A DNA stretch of 30,057 nt from JACMRI01 sp043778625 (GTDB lineage Bacteria; Bacteroidota; Bacteroidia; UBA4408), in contig JAYWFU010000033.1 in NCBI GenBank assembly GCA_043778625.1, positions 1-30,057 on the forward strand, written 5' to 3'. Positions 1-7,236 of the stretch are shown piece by piece. The notes below the pieces were generated by a model. That model ran no database searches and was not told where the DNA came from. It worked only from the letters and a program-made list of their open reading frames with translations. The position numbers were made by a program, and so were the translations under genes. The stretch's first letter is position 1; every line of letters begins with the position of its first letter.

Positions 1-15
1 TTTAGGTCGTGCCAT
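1..15 (-). CDS. Possible first codons of a gene leaving the window (partial)
   Basis: A minus-strand ATG at 15-13 opens a frame reading MARPK to the window edge. A TAnnTTTG-type -7 box (36-43) lies 20 bases upstream on the same strand, which is the main support. Five residues are not enough to name a family, and the frame may not be real. Confidence 0.25.
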
Positions 16-26
16 AAATGAATTGT

Positions 27-79
27 TATATAGTCCAAATATACTAAAAAATATTACAAAACAAAATTTGGACTATATA
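27..79. repeat. 14-bp perfect inverted repeat after the vWA-like gene
   Basis: Arms 27-40 and 66-79 are exact reverse complements, with a 25-base A-rich spacer. The element starts 5 bases past the stop of the minus-strand vWA-like gene, so it may form its 3' hairpin. The loop is long for an intrinsic terminator and no clean T-run follows. The arm at 27-40 also overlaps the candidate promoter of the MARPK frame, so an operator or a scar of a rearrangement are alternatives. Confidence 0.5.
36..43 (-). promoter_or_regulatory. Candidate Bacteroidetes -7 box (TATATTTG)
   Basis: On the minus strand this reads TATATTTG, a full match to the Bacteroidetes -7 consensus TAnnTTTG. A TTG lies about 18 bases upstream of it. 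It would drive the partial MARPK frame, with transcription starting roughly 15 bases before the ATG. It overlaps one arm of the 14-bp inverted repeat. Confidence 0.3.
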
Positions 80-84
80 TTACT

Positions 85-1329
85 TCAAATTGGTATTACT
101 TTAGCATGATCAGGGGTGAGATTTCCGTCATTAAAAAAAACAAAATCATGATTACCCGAATTTGCGTCAAGATTTAACTTATGCCATAATTGAAATTGCG
201 CTAAATAAGGATACATACTTCCAGTAACATCGGTAGCTATAAGACAATTTTCCCATTGGCTGTTTCTATCAAAAACAGTAAGTATTAATTCTGATGCGTC
301 TTTAGTATACTTCCTATAATTAATTTTATTTATACGTTCAATTGCAGTGTCTATATACTCACAGTGCACTGTTTTAGTGGTAGTGTACAAAAAACTATCT
401 AAATTAAATAGGAGCCCGTTAGGTAAAATTGGTTGTTGAAATATTCCAATTGTAACATCGCTGCTCGTAGCATCAATAGTTATTACTAGCTTGCTACTAA
501 TACGTTTTTTATTATACTTAGCGGGTGTTTTGGGGAGTTTATCATTTAGCAACTGTACAATTTCGGTTGCTTTGTTAGGTTGATTTTCCTCGTCAACTAA
601 TGATAGTTTTCCATATTGGTTAAGTATTAATTGTAAATTGTATATTCCTGTATTACGCAATTCTCTATGTAGATATCTAGCTAATTTTGTTCTGTTTTTT
701 GTACTCCATCCTCCAATCATTGCCATTTTGTTTTTGCTGTTTTTGGTTCTGGTTACAATAGTATCACACACTTTTACTAAATTTAGTTTGCGAGCAGTTA
801 TTATTGAGTCCATTTTTTTATCATCTGTTTTTCCCTCAAGCATATTCATGTAATAGCTTAGTAAATCAATTTCGGTTTCTCGTTTTAATTCTTCTTTTTC
901 TGATTTTAACGTAATAATAAACCCATGAAAATAATCGTTACACCCCTCAGGGCTATCGCAGCCTGTTTGTTCCACCCAATACCATTGTATGTTTTTGTTA
1001 GTGTTGAGCGCAGGTGCAAGCGCATGTAGTTTGAGCATACGCTCGGCATTCAAATTCATTTGGTTAAATAACTCGTTAAATTTATAACGGGTATATACCA
1101 ATGAAATACTTACAATGTTGTTCGTATTTATACTATGTAGTTTTTCGGTAGGAATAGCACCATTAAACTCCATGGACAGTAGCACCGTACGTTCATCATT
1201 AGGGTTTATCACGGCTTTAGGGGTGCTAATGCGTTTAAGTTTAGTAGGCATAAACGATGTGTCGGCAGTATTTTGAGCATTGCTGATGGTAACGCATACC
1301 ATAAGCACAATTACGTGTAGTGTTTTCAT
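85..1329 (-). CDS. Secreted protein ending inside a vWA-like domain
   Basis: A 414-residue protein with an N-terminal signal peptide (residues 1-18, cleavage likely after SNA), so it is exported. No family is recognised for residues 20-350. Near the C-terminus, residues 367-375 read DVTGSMYPY, a MIDAS-like DxTGS metal site of von Willebrand A domains, followed by FFNDG at 398-402, as expected after the second strand of that fold. The protein stops 12 residues later, so the second half of the fold (the tGGIY-like segment and the later Thr and Asp loops of related Bacteroidota proteins) is missing. It is the last gene of an operon with the 579-residue membrane protein and an ECF sigma gene upstream, separated from the former by 137 bases containing a hairpin. 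A partner or sensor role outside the membrane is an inference. It may be a decayed or C-terminally shortened gene. Confidence 0.75.
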   Translation of the reverse strand: MKTLHVIVLMVCVTISNAQNTADTSFMPTKLKRISTPKAVINPNDERTVLLSMEFNGAIPTEKLHSINTNNIVSISLVYTRYKFNELFNQMNLNAERMLKLHALAPALNTNKNIQWYWVEQTGCDSPEGCNDYFHGFIITLKSEKEELKRETEIDLLSYYMNMLEGKTDDKKMDSIITARKLNLVKVCDTIVTRTKNSKNKMAMIGGWSTKNRTKLARYLHRELRNTGIYNLQLILNQYGKLSLVDEENQPNKATEIVQLLNDKLPKTPAKYNKKRISSKLVITIDATSSDVTIGIFQQPILPNGLLFNLDSFLYTTTKTVHCEYIDTAIERINKINYRKYTKDASELILTVFDRNSQWENCLIATDVTGSMYPYLAQFQLWHKLNLDANSGNHDFVFFNDGNLTPDHAKVIPI

Positions 1330-1418
1330 AACTGTTGGGTTTTAAGGGGTTAGTAAAATTTAGGCAAAGTAATGCCAAGGCAATCATGAAGGTGTGATTA
1401 CTAGGGAAGATTATTGTT

Positions 1419-1443
1419 ACTAAGCTGAGTTGTTTAGCTTAGT
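1419..1443. repeat. Intercistronic hairpin (8-bp stem)
   Basis: Arms 1419-1426 and 1436-1443 (ACTAAGCT/AGCTTAGT) are perfect reverse complements around a 9-base loop, and the pairing extends by four more pairs past a one-base bulge. It lies between the 579-residue membrane protein gene and the vWA-like gene. No T-run follows on the minus strand, so attenuation or mRNA stabilisation is as likely as termination. Confidence 0.4.
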
Positions 1444-1466
1444 ACAATAAGGCTAAAGAATTGCTA

Positions 1467-3206
1467 TTAATTGCGTGTTTGGTTTTGCTGGCTACTAATA
1501 TCGGCAAGTAATTTTTTAAATTCTGTTTTGGTACAGGGGGTAAAATTATTTTCGCTAATACGTTCATTGTTGGTAAATGTTTTAGCGTAAGCAAATTCGT
1601 CTTCGCCTAATCGTACAACGGTTATGTCTTTACGTGCTGGCAGTCGGTTAGTGGTGAGTGAAGTTAAATACACCGATTTAATGTTGTTGTAAATAATTGC
1701 ATATATAGTTTTAGGTTTTAATTGCGGCAATTCAAAATTAACTAATGGGTAGCCTGTAAACCTATCGCAATTAATAAAACCAAACTTTGAGGTACTAAAT
1801 ATACTTACGCTTTTATAAAGCTCTTTAGGAGGACCATCAGAAGTTACAGCGGAATAATTCATTACTTGTCTTTCGGCTCTAATTTTAGCATAGTCGTCAT
1901 ATATCATTGATACTACCACACGTTTGGCTTTACTCAAATTAGTGCTATTATTAACACTAATTTTTTTGGTAAGTAATTCGTTCCAAAATTCTTTTTCCAA
2001 CACTATTTTATCTTTTATAGCACTGTTATCTATTTCGTTAGTTTTAACAAAGCTGAGTTGTTGTTGAATAGTTGTGTACTTAACTCCAAATTCGTGCTGT
2101 ACTCCTGATAAATTATTGGCTCTTTTTTTTACAATTCTATTCCACCAATCATTAGTGGTTGCATTTTTACGCAAAAAATTAATATACTCTTGAGTAGCAT
2201 ATTCGTTAAGTGTAATTACTTTGTTTTGGTATTTAATCTTTACACTATCACCATTTTCGGTAGTTGTGTATCTACTACTTGGTATTTCTTTTATTTTTTT
2301 GGTAGCCTCGTCCCATTGTTTTATGGTAAAATATTCAGTAGTTGGGTCAAATGTTAGCGTAACTTTAATTTTACTAAAATCATCATTTACATTATCGGTT
2401 TTTGTATCGTTGGCTTTTACATTATTTTTTATCTCGTCCCATTCGGTAACGCCATTAGTAATAGCCCCACTAAACAATTTATATTTACTGTAATCCATTT
2501 TTTTATCAGCAAATGATATTCCATAGGGCTTTTGGTTATTAACAGTCAGAGGTATCTTGTTTTCAAATGCCGTAACGTTTATCATCCCTGCGGTTTCGAG
2601 CAACTTATCATTACACATTGTAGATAATTTATTTACAATAATATCCTGTAAGGTATAAAACTCTTGTACTACTAATTTTATTTTTTTGGCAGGAAGTTGT
2701 GTGCTAGGGTTAATGAAACATTGTTTGTCAAAATAAAGGTCAGTGCCTTGTGTACAGTGTATTGTGGTGTCAGAGGCGTTATTCAAATAATAAGTTTGTG
2801 GCGATTTTTTATTTTCGTCAAAAAAATTAGAGTATGCATAACTTGTTTCTATACTGTCGTCAATGCCATTAGTGTGTGGCTTGGGCATTACACCTTGTGT
2901 AGGTGAGGTATTGGGCGTAAAAGTATCAACAGGTGTAACAGTTGTCGGAGTGGGTTTTACCACATTTGTGCTATCATTACCGCTATTAGTGGGTTTAACG
3001 GGTTGTCCCTCCCAATCCATGTACACTAATACTGTTACACCAAGTATTAATAGTAGCCCCGCAAAGTACTTAGGTGTGGTAAAGAGCTTGTAATTGGATC
3101 GTTGGCGCACAGCATCATACACGGGCTTAAAACGCTTATTAGTATTAATTTCGTCAGCGCTAAGTTCGGTACGGTTTAAGTTTATTTTAATTTTATTAGG
3201 TTTCAT
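1467..3206 (-). CDS. One-pass membrane protein, anti-sigma-like architecture
   Basis: A 579-residue protein. Residues 1-46 are a basic cytoplasmic segment (with the pattern RTELSADEINTNKRF), residues 48-63 are a single membrane helix, and residues 69-112 are a Pro/Thr-rich linker leading to a large periplasmic part. Residues 147-215 carry a block that I recall from Bacteroidota surface proteins: GTDLYFDKQCF, then QEFYTLQDIIVNKLST, then LLETAGMI at 202-209. The gene starts 7 bases after the stop of the ECF sigma gene, which points to translational coupling. A short cytoplasmic tail, one helix and a large outer domain next to an ECF sigma factor suggest that it holds the sigma factor at the membrane and releases it on an external cue. 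That role is inferred; no canonical RskA or FecR domain is visible. The outer domain is unusually large for an anti-sigma factor. Confidence 0.75.
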   Translation of the reverse strand: MKPNKIKINLNRTELSADEINTNKRFKPVYDAVRQRSNYKLFTTPKYFAGLLLILGVTVLVYMDWEGQPVKPTNSGNDSTNVVKPTPTTVTPVDTFTPNTSPTQGVMPKPHTNGIDDSIETSYAYSNFFDENKKSPQTYYLNNASDTTIHCTQGTDLYFDKQCFINPSTQLPAKKIKLVVQEFYTLQDIIVNKLSTMCNDKLLETAGMINVTAFENKIPLTVNNQKPYGISFADKKMDYSKYKLFSGAITNGVTEWDEIKNNVKANDTKTDNVNDDFSKIKVTLTFDPTTEYFTIKQWDEATKKIKEIPSSRYTTTENGDSVKIKYQNKVITLNEYATQEYINFLRKNATTNDWWNRIVKKRANNLSGVQHEFGVKYTTIQQQLSFVKTNEIDNSAIKDKIVLEKEFWNELLTKKISVNNSTNLSKAKRVVVSMIYDDYAKIRAERQVMNYSAVTSDGPPKELYKSVSIFSTSKFGFINCDRFTGYPLVNFELPQLKPKTIYAIIYNNIKSVYLTSLTTNRLPARKDITVVRLGEDEFAYAKTFTNNERISENNFTPCTKTEFKKLLADISSQQNQTRN

Positions 3207-3213
3207 GGCGGTA

Positions 3214-3780
3214 TTATTTTTTAGTAATAAGTTGTTTTAATTTATCTATTACTCGGTAGGTTTTAGTTTTAGCGTTTATTTCAGTAATTTCTACTATTTC
3301 AGCAATTTCTTTAAAAGAGCGTTTTTCAAAAAAACGCATTTCAATTAATTGCAAATCATCAGGAGGTAATTCGGCTAGTGCGTTAAGCAAGGGTTCGTAT
3401 TTTTCTTCTCCCTCTGTATTTATTTCGTGTAACACAAAAGTGATATCTTCCGTGTTAATGTTTAGCGTTTGTTGTGCTTTTTGGCTACGAAACAATTGGT
3501 TTAGTTCGTTAATAGCTATTCGGTATAACCATGCCGAAAACGGCACGCCTTTATATTCGTATTTATGTAGGCTTACCATAGCGTTGCAAAATACTTGTTG
3601 CGTAACATCAAAGGCAAGTTCCTTGGTATCTACACGCTTGTACACAAACTTTAAAATAGGTTCGTAGTACCTGTTGTATAGTACATCAAATTTTGCGGGC
3701 TGTTGTTGAGCTCGCTTTATTTCATCGGCTTCGGCAAGTAACTGCTCGGCAGATAAATGATGATTAGCAGCGGTTGTCAT
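3214..3780 (-). CDS. ECF-type RNA polymerase sigma factor
   Basis: A 188-residue sigma-70 family protein with only regions 2 and 4, as in extracytoplasmic-function sigma factors. Region 2 covers about residues 30-102 and includes FDVTQQVFCNAM and the WLYRIAINELNQLFR segment that contacts the -10 element. Region 4 covers about 130-188 (LPPDDLQLIEMRFFEKRSF, then KEIAEIVEI as the helix-turn-helix for the -35 element). It is the first gene of a minus-strand operon with a membrane protein (the likely anti-sigma) and a vWA-like secreted protein. I found no clean promoter match just upstream, so it may use its own sigma-specific promoter. The extended N-terminus (about 28 residues before region 2) is not distinctive. 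Confidence 0.93.
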   Translation of the reverse strand: MTTAANHHLSAEQLLAEADEIKRAQQQPAKFDVLYNRYYEPILKFVYKRVDTKELAFDVTQQVFCNAMVSLHKYEYKGVPFSAWLYRIAINELNQLFRSQKAQQTLNINTEDITFVLHEINTEGEEKYEPLLNALAELPPDDLQLIEMRFFEKRSFKEIAEIVEITEINAKTKTYRVIDKLKQLITKK

Positions 3781-4186
3781 AGGGTATTTATTTAGTGTTT
3801 AGCATCATAATACAAAAGATGTAAAAAAGATACAGAAAAAGGTAAAGTTTATTTTGAGCTTTAATCCATCTTTAATTTTAATAGTAAGTATTAGGATGAA
3901 AACAAAGCTGTACTGAACGAAAAGGGCTTTTTTATAAAACTAATTTTCATTCAAAACAACCTCTTTTTCCTTGTTTCGTGTCCCTACAAAACAAGGTTAC
4001 GAAAACCTTTCATATTACACAAGTACAAATTTTCATAAGAAAACCCTAACTGCATGAAAATAAATTTGGTTTATTGATTTCTATTTCTATTTTTGTAAAA
4101 ATTAATCCAATAAAACAAGCTCTATATAAAAATACATCTACTCAATAAACTAAGTTAATAGTAACCATTAAAAAACCACCAAAGGT
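3781..4186. other. 406-base divergent intergenic region between two ECF sigma genes
   Basis: No coding sequence is supported here. The stretch holds an 8-bp hairpin at 3969-3976/3989-3996 (CCTTGTTT/AAACAAGG, 12-base loop), A/T-rich tracts, and a well-formed promoter for the plus-strand sigma gene at 4065-4095. The segment 3950-4010 is less AT-biased than its surroundings, with no recognised origin. Confidence 0.6.
4065..4095 (+). promoter_or_regulatory. Bacteroidetes-type promoter TTTG-N19-TATTTTTG
   Basis: A TTTG at 4065-4068 and TATTTTTG at 4088-4095 are separated by exactly 19 bases, matching the primary Bacteroidetes promoter (-33 TTTG, -7 TAnnTTTG). Transcription would start near 4101, giving a leader of about 85 bases before the ECF sigma gene at 4187. 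This is the best promoter match in the window. Confidence 0.6.
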
Positions 4187-4798
4187 ATGGTATTGAGTAA
4201 ATTAGATGTAACTGCGTTAGCGCAGTTGTACGTAGCTGGTAATGAAAAAGCATTCCCCTATTTGTTAGAAAAAACGCAAACACGTGTGTTTACTTTTATT
4301 AAAAATAAAGTAAACGATGTTGATGTTGCTAACGATTTGTTTCAGGATACTTATTTTAAAGTAATACAAAATATTAAGCTAGGCAAATACACCGAGGAAG
4401 GTAAATTTATGGCCTGGACTTTACGTATTGCACACAACTTATGTATGGATTATTTTAACGAAACTAATAAGCTACCCAAATACGACCCTACATTTGTAAT
4501 GCACGACGATGATGCCAACCAATACGATGCGTTTGAACACCTAGATATTGCTGAAGATGGGCACGACTTACAATTAGAACATAATGAATTAGTAAAAGAC
4601 GTAAAACGCTACATAACTATGCTACCCAAGTGGCAACGCGAAATGATGTTAATGCGTTTTACACTAAACATGAGTTTTAAAGAAATAGCGGTACAAAACA
4701 ACATAACAATTAATACTGCACTTGGGCGCATGCGCTACACATTAAAACATTTGCGAGAATTAATGAAGAGCGATGGAGTTGAATTTGATTTAATATAA
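4187..4798 (+). CDS. ECF-type RNA polymerase sigma factor (second copy type)
   Basis: A 203-residue sigma-70 family protein with regions 2 and 4 only. Region 2 spans about residues 17-95 (DVANDLFQDTYFKV, then FMAWTLRIAHNLCMDYF for -10 recognition). Region 4 spans about 144-197 (LPKWQREMMLMRFTLNMSF, then KEIAVQNNITINTALGRM as helix-turn-helix). An acidic, His/Asp-rich linker joins them. It is monocistronic and divergent from another ECF sigma gene; the two share little beyond the family core. No anti-sigma gene follows: the next gene is convergent. The gene has its own housekeeping-type promoter (4065-4095) and a strong bidirectional terminator (4821-4859), so control is probably by transcription rather than by an adjacent anti-sigma. 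Related orphan ECF factors in Bacteroidota are often of unknown target. Confidence 0.93.
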   Translation: MVLSKLDVTALAQLYVAGNEKAFPYLLEKTQTRVFTFIKNKVNDVDVANDLFQDTYFKVIQNIKLGKYTEEGKFMAWTLRIAHNLCMDYFNETNKLPKYDPTFVMHDDDANQYDAFEHLDIAEDGHDLQLEHNELVKDVKRYITMLPKWQREMMLMRFTLNMSFKEIAVQNNITINTALGRMRYTLKHLRELMKSDGVEFDLI

Positions 4799-4820
4799 TA
4801 ATTGCTACCTAAATTAACCA

Positions 4821-4859
4821 AAATACCCCTTGTAAATTAATAATTTACAAGGGGTATTT
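4821..4859. terminator. Bidirectional terminator, 19-bp perfect inverted repeat
   Basis: Arms 4821-4839 and 4841-4859 are exact reverse complements with one central base. The stem carries a CCCCTTG/CAAGGGG core and A/T tails on both sides, so it can end transcripts from both convergent genes: the ECF sigma gene (plus) and rpoZ (minus). Confidence 0.8.
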
Positions 4860-4880
4860 AAGTTATATAACTTGTACTAA

Positions 4881-5213
4881 TTAAATAGTAGTTTCGTCTT
4901 TAGTAGGATTTTTAAAATATACCTCATCGTTTTGAAACTCGCTAATAGCAATAAGAGTAGCTTTAGGCATTTTTTCGTAATACTTAGAAATTTCAATTTG
5001 CTCACGATTTTCAAATATCTCATCTAAGTTATCAGTAGTTGAGGCAAAGTCGGCAAGTTTTCCGTTTATTTCTTCTTTTAATTCAGTAGAAATTTGGTTA
5101 GCACGTTTCGACATTATTGAAATAGACTCGTACACATTGCCCGTTTCTTGGTCAAAGTCTTTTAAATCGCGGGTAATTGTACTGCTTTCGGCGTTGGTTC
5201 TGTTGTGGCTCAT
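4881..5213 (-). CDS. rpoZ: DNA-directed RNA polymerase omega subunit (Rpb6 family)
   Basis: A 110-residue protein of the Bacteroidota omega/Rpb6 type. The recognisable segments are GNVYESISIMSKRANQI (residues 25-41), where omega grips the beta' C-terminus, and ENREQIEISKYYEKMPKAT (68-86). Length is normal for this lineage. It helps assemble and stabilise core RNA polymerase. Its ATG overlaps the bamD stop codon by 4 bases (ATGA), so the two genes are translationally coupled; this bamD-rpoZ order is conserved in Bacteroidota. The coaBC gene that often follows is not here: instead rpoZ runs into a bidirectional terminator and a convergent ECF sigma gene. Confidence 0.92.
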   Translation of the reverse strand: MSHNRTNAESSTITRDLKDFDQETGNVYESISIMSKRANQISTELKEEINGKLADFASTTDNLDEIFENREQIEISKYYEKMPKATLIAISEFQNDEVYFKNPTKDETTI

Positions 5214-6013
5214 ATTTGTTTGTTTTTTTGAATTTGTTTAACACACTTATTGTAAATACTTTCTGTTTCCTTTAGCAATTCGCTTTTAGCAAAAGCATCT
5301 ACAAATTTATAATAATTATCAATAGATAGCTGATATCGTTCAGTTTTTTTATTATCAATACTTTGTTCAGCCAATAAGTAATACGATTTAATGATACTAA
5401 ACATTACTTTTTCGCGGTAAGGGCTTGATGGATTATCTTTGAGTATGTTTTCAAACGCTACAATTGATGCCTTGTAGTTTTCAACAAAATAATAGTGCCG
5501 TGCTGCTTCGTATTCTTTAGTAGCTAGTTTGTAATGTAGTTTATCTATTATTTCGTTAGCTTGCACTATACGAGTACTGTTGGGATGGTCGTTAATAAAT
5601 AACTGCATTTCATTAATAGCGGCTTGCGTACTACTTTGATCTAACGAATACTTGGGCGAATCTAAATAAAAACAATACGCATGTAAGTAAGCGCATTCCT
5701 CTGCATGCTCGTTGTTAGGATAATTTCGTGCAAATACTTTACAATGGTAACCCGCCAATATATAATCTGCTAACTCGTAGTTAGTTTTGCAGTAGTAATA
5801 ATATATTTTTTCGCCTTTTTCGGTTCCTTTATATATTGTTAGCAGCTCTTCCAACAAAGGCAATGCCTTACTATAACTCTGTTTTTCGTAATACTCAGTG
5901 GCATACTTGTATTTGAGCTCGTAATTAGTACTTTTAAGTATTTTGTTATATTTACTACAGGCACTAATTAATAGGGTAAGTAATATAATTAATAAATAGC
6001 GTGTTTTTATCAT
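5210..6013 (-). CDS. bamD: Outer membrane assembly lipoprotein BamD
   Basis: A 267-residue lipoprotein of the BAM complex, which folds beta-barrel proteins into the outer membrane. The N-terminus MIKTRYLLIILLTLLISAC is a lipoprotein signal with lipobox LISAC (lipidated Cys19). TPR-like repeats follow, with typical BamD pieces: YEKQSYSKALPLLEELL, YPNNEHAEECAYLHAYCFY, INEMQLFINDHPNS and NYKASIVAFENILKDNPSS. The frame is open to an ATG at 6052, but I chose 6013 because it puts the lipobox at the normal distance and because a candidate -7 box (6031-6038) lies between the two. It overlaps rpoZ by 4 bases. Confidence 0.93.
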   Translation of the reverse strand: MIKTRYLLIILLTLLISACSKYNKILKSTNYELKYKYATEYYEKQSYSKALPLLEELLTIYKGTEKGEKIYYYYCKTNYELADYILAGYHCKVFARNYPNNEHAEECAYLHAYCFYLDSPKYSLDQSSTQAAINEMQLFINDHPNSTRIVQANEIIDKLHYKLATKEYEAARHYYFVENYKASIVAFENILKDNPSSPYREKVMFSIIKSYYLLAEQSIDNKKTERYQLSIDNYYKFVDAFAKSELLKETESIYNKCVKQIQKNKQI

Positions 6014-6030
6014 AGTAGTATTAATTACTA

Positions 6031-6038
6031 CAAAACTA
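6031..6038 (-). promoter_or_regulatory. Candidate -7 box of bamD-rpoZ (TAGTTTTG)
   Basis: The minus strand reads TAGTTTTG, a full match to TAnnTTTG. The start of transcription would fall near 6024, about 11 bases before the chosen bamD ATG at 6013 and downstream of the alternative ATG at 6052. No TTG at the ideal distance was found. Confidence 0.4.
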
Positions 6039-6175
6039 ATAATTAATACCAATTGTCTTTAAAAAATAATGTACTAACATTGCAACAATAAAATTATAAA
6101 TCAGTGTAATTTTATTGACTTGTGCTGTAACTTTTACAACCTCTTTTAGCGTCTTAGGCCAAAATAACCAATTAA

Positions 6176-7147
6176 ATGAAACAATTTATTACGCTAAGCG
6201 CATTACTATTATTTATTGCTAACGCATTTGCGCAACAAATACTAGGCGTAGTAAAGGATAAAAATGGAACCGCAATACCTTATGTAAATATTGGTATTGC
6301 CAAACGGAACTTGGGCGTAATTAGTAACGAAAACGGGATGTTTAGTTTTAACATAACTACCGAAAAAAGCACTGATACCGTACAAATATCAGTTATTGGA
6401 TATCAAACACAACTGTTTACACTAGCCCAATTGCAGGAGCGTTGCGCTAGTAATACTCCCATTTACCTAACTATAAACGTATATCAATTAGCGGCAGTAA
6501 CAATTAAGCCTAACGATTACGAAACCAAGGCTGTAGGCAATGGTAATGTAGATAAATTAAACTGCTCGCAGATTGATGAACTAATGGCTAAAAACATGGA
6601 TACCTCCGACCAACGCAAATACAAGCAAGAGTGTGTTAAACGAGGTATGAACCCCAAGGCTTTTGGATTTGAATTGGGCAATAAAATAAAAATAAAAAAA
6701 GGCATGCAAACTTTTGTAGATAACATACAGTTTAAAACTTGCTTAGGAGCTAAAGATACAGCCATATACCGCATAAATGTGTACGGTAACGAAACCACCA
6801 TCAAACGAAAATTTACAGTAATAGGCAATGTAAGAGTAGTAGCATTAACTAACCTACTAAAGCAACCCATTATAATTAAAACGATAGGTAAAACAGAAGT
6901 GAACAACTTAAATATAACTAACCAAAACATTGAGGTAGATGATGATTTTATTATTGGTATTGAATGCATATATAGCTCCAATTACAAAATAAATATAGGA
7001 AGTAAACTCAACGTATTTGGCAGTACTGATTTTTTATTTAGACCAAGCCCCAGCAAGAAATGGGTGGACATACCGCTAGTAGATTTAACGCTGGTAAGTG
7101 CCTCCATCACTCAAAAAAAAGCAAAACCATTTTATAAATTCTGGTAG
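6176..7147 (+). CDS. Exported CarboxypepD_reg-like domain protein
   Basis: A 323-residue protein with a signal peptide (residues 1-19, ending AFA before Gln20). Residues 21-110 form a carboxypeptidase-regulatory-like (transthyretin-like) beta-sandwich: GVVKDKNGTAIPYVNIGI, then a GVISNENGMFSF segment, then VQISVIGYQTQ. This domain commonly starts TonB-dependent receptors and other envelope proteins in Bacteroidota; here no plug or barrel follows, so it is a stand-alone protein. The remaining 200 residues are beta-rich and unrecognised. The protein is probably in the periplasm or on the outer membrane. It is divergent from bamD and lies just upstream of the ABC transporter genes, but nothing shows a functional link. 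Confidence 0.8.
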   Translation: MKQFITLSALLLFIANAFAQQILGVVKDKNGTAIPYVNIGIAKRNLGVISNENGMFSFNITTEKSTDTVQISVIGYQTQLFTLAQLQERCASNTPIYLTINVYQLAAVTIKPNDYETKAVGNGNVDKLNCSQIDELMAKNMDTSDQRKYKQECVKRGMNPKAFGFELGNKIKIKKGMQTFVDNIQFKTCLGAKDTAIYRINVYGNETTIKRKFTVIGNVRVVALTNLLKQPIIIKTIGKTEVNNLNITNQNIEVDDDFIIGIECIYSSNYKINIGSKLNVFGSTDFLFRPSPSKKWVDIPLVDLTLVSASITQKKAKPFYKFW

Positions 7148-7152
7148 CTTTG
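7145..7152 (+). promoter_or_regulatory. Candidate -7 box before the ABC ATPase (TAGCTTTG)
   Basis: TAGCTTTG matches TAnnTTTG and overlaps the last codon of the CarboxypepD_reg gene. Transcription would begin near 7159, so the heptad repeat at 7163-7225 would form nearly the whole leader of the ABC ATPase mRNA. No -33 TTG is seen at the ideal distance. Confidence 0.35.
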
Positions 7153-7162
7153 CACCAATTAA

Positions 7163-7225
7163 CATCTATAATCTAAATTCTAATATCCAACATCTCAAAT
7201 CTAATATCTAACGTCTAAATTCTAA
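7163..7225 (+). repeat. Heptanucleotide tandem repeat, 9 units (consensus AATCTAA-like)
   Basis: Nine in-phase 7-base units fill this interval exactly: CATCTAT, AATCTAA, ATTCTAA, TATCCAA, CATCTCA, AATCTAA, TATCTAA, CGTCTAA, ATTCTAA. The TCTAA core is kept while the first two bases drift. The tract sits directly upstream of the ABC ATPase start (7237). Its role is unknown; similar heptad tracts are familiar to me from other Bacteroidota intergenic regions. Confidence 0.7.
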
Positions 7226-7236
7226 AATAAAAAAAC

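Noticed and set aside
6013..6052. Upstream ATG at 6052 for bamD
   Set aside because: It would place 13 extra residues before the lipoprotein signal and lies upstream of the candidate -7 box.
6517..6981. 154-codon minus-strand open frame
   Set aside because: It is antisense to the CarboxypepD_reg gene, has no promoter or domain, and its composition fits a shadow frame.
7163..7225. CRISPR-like or coding repeat
   Set aside because: Units are only 7 bases with no spacers, so it is a simple tandem tract, not a CRISPR array.
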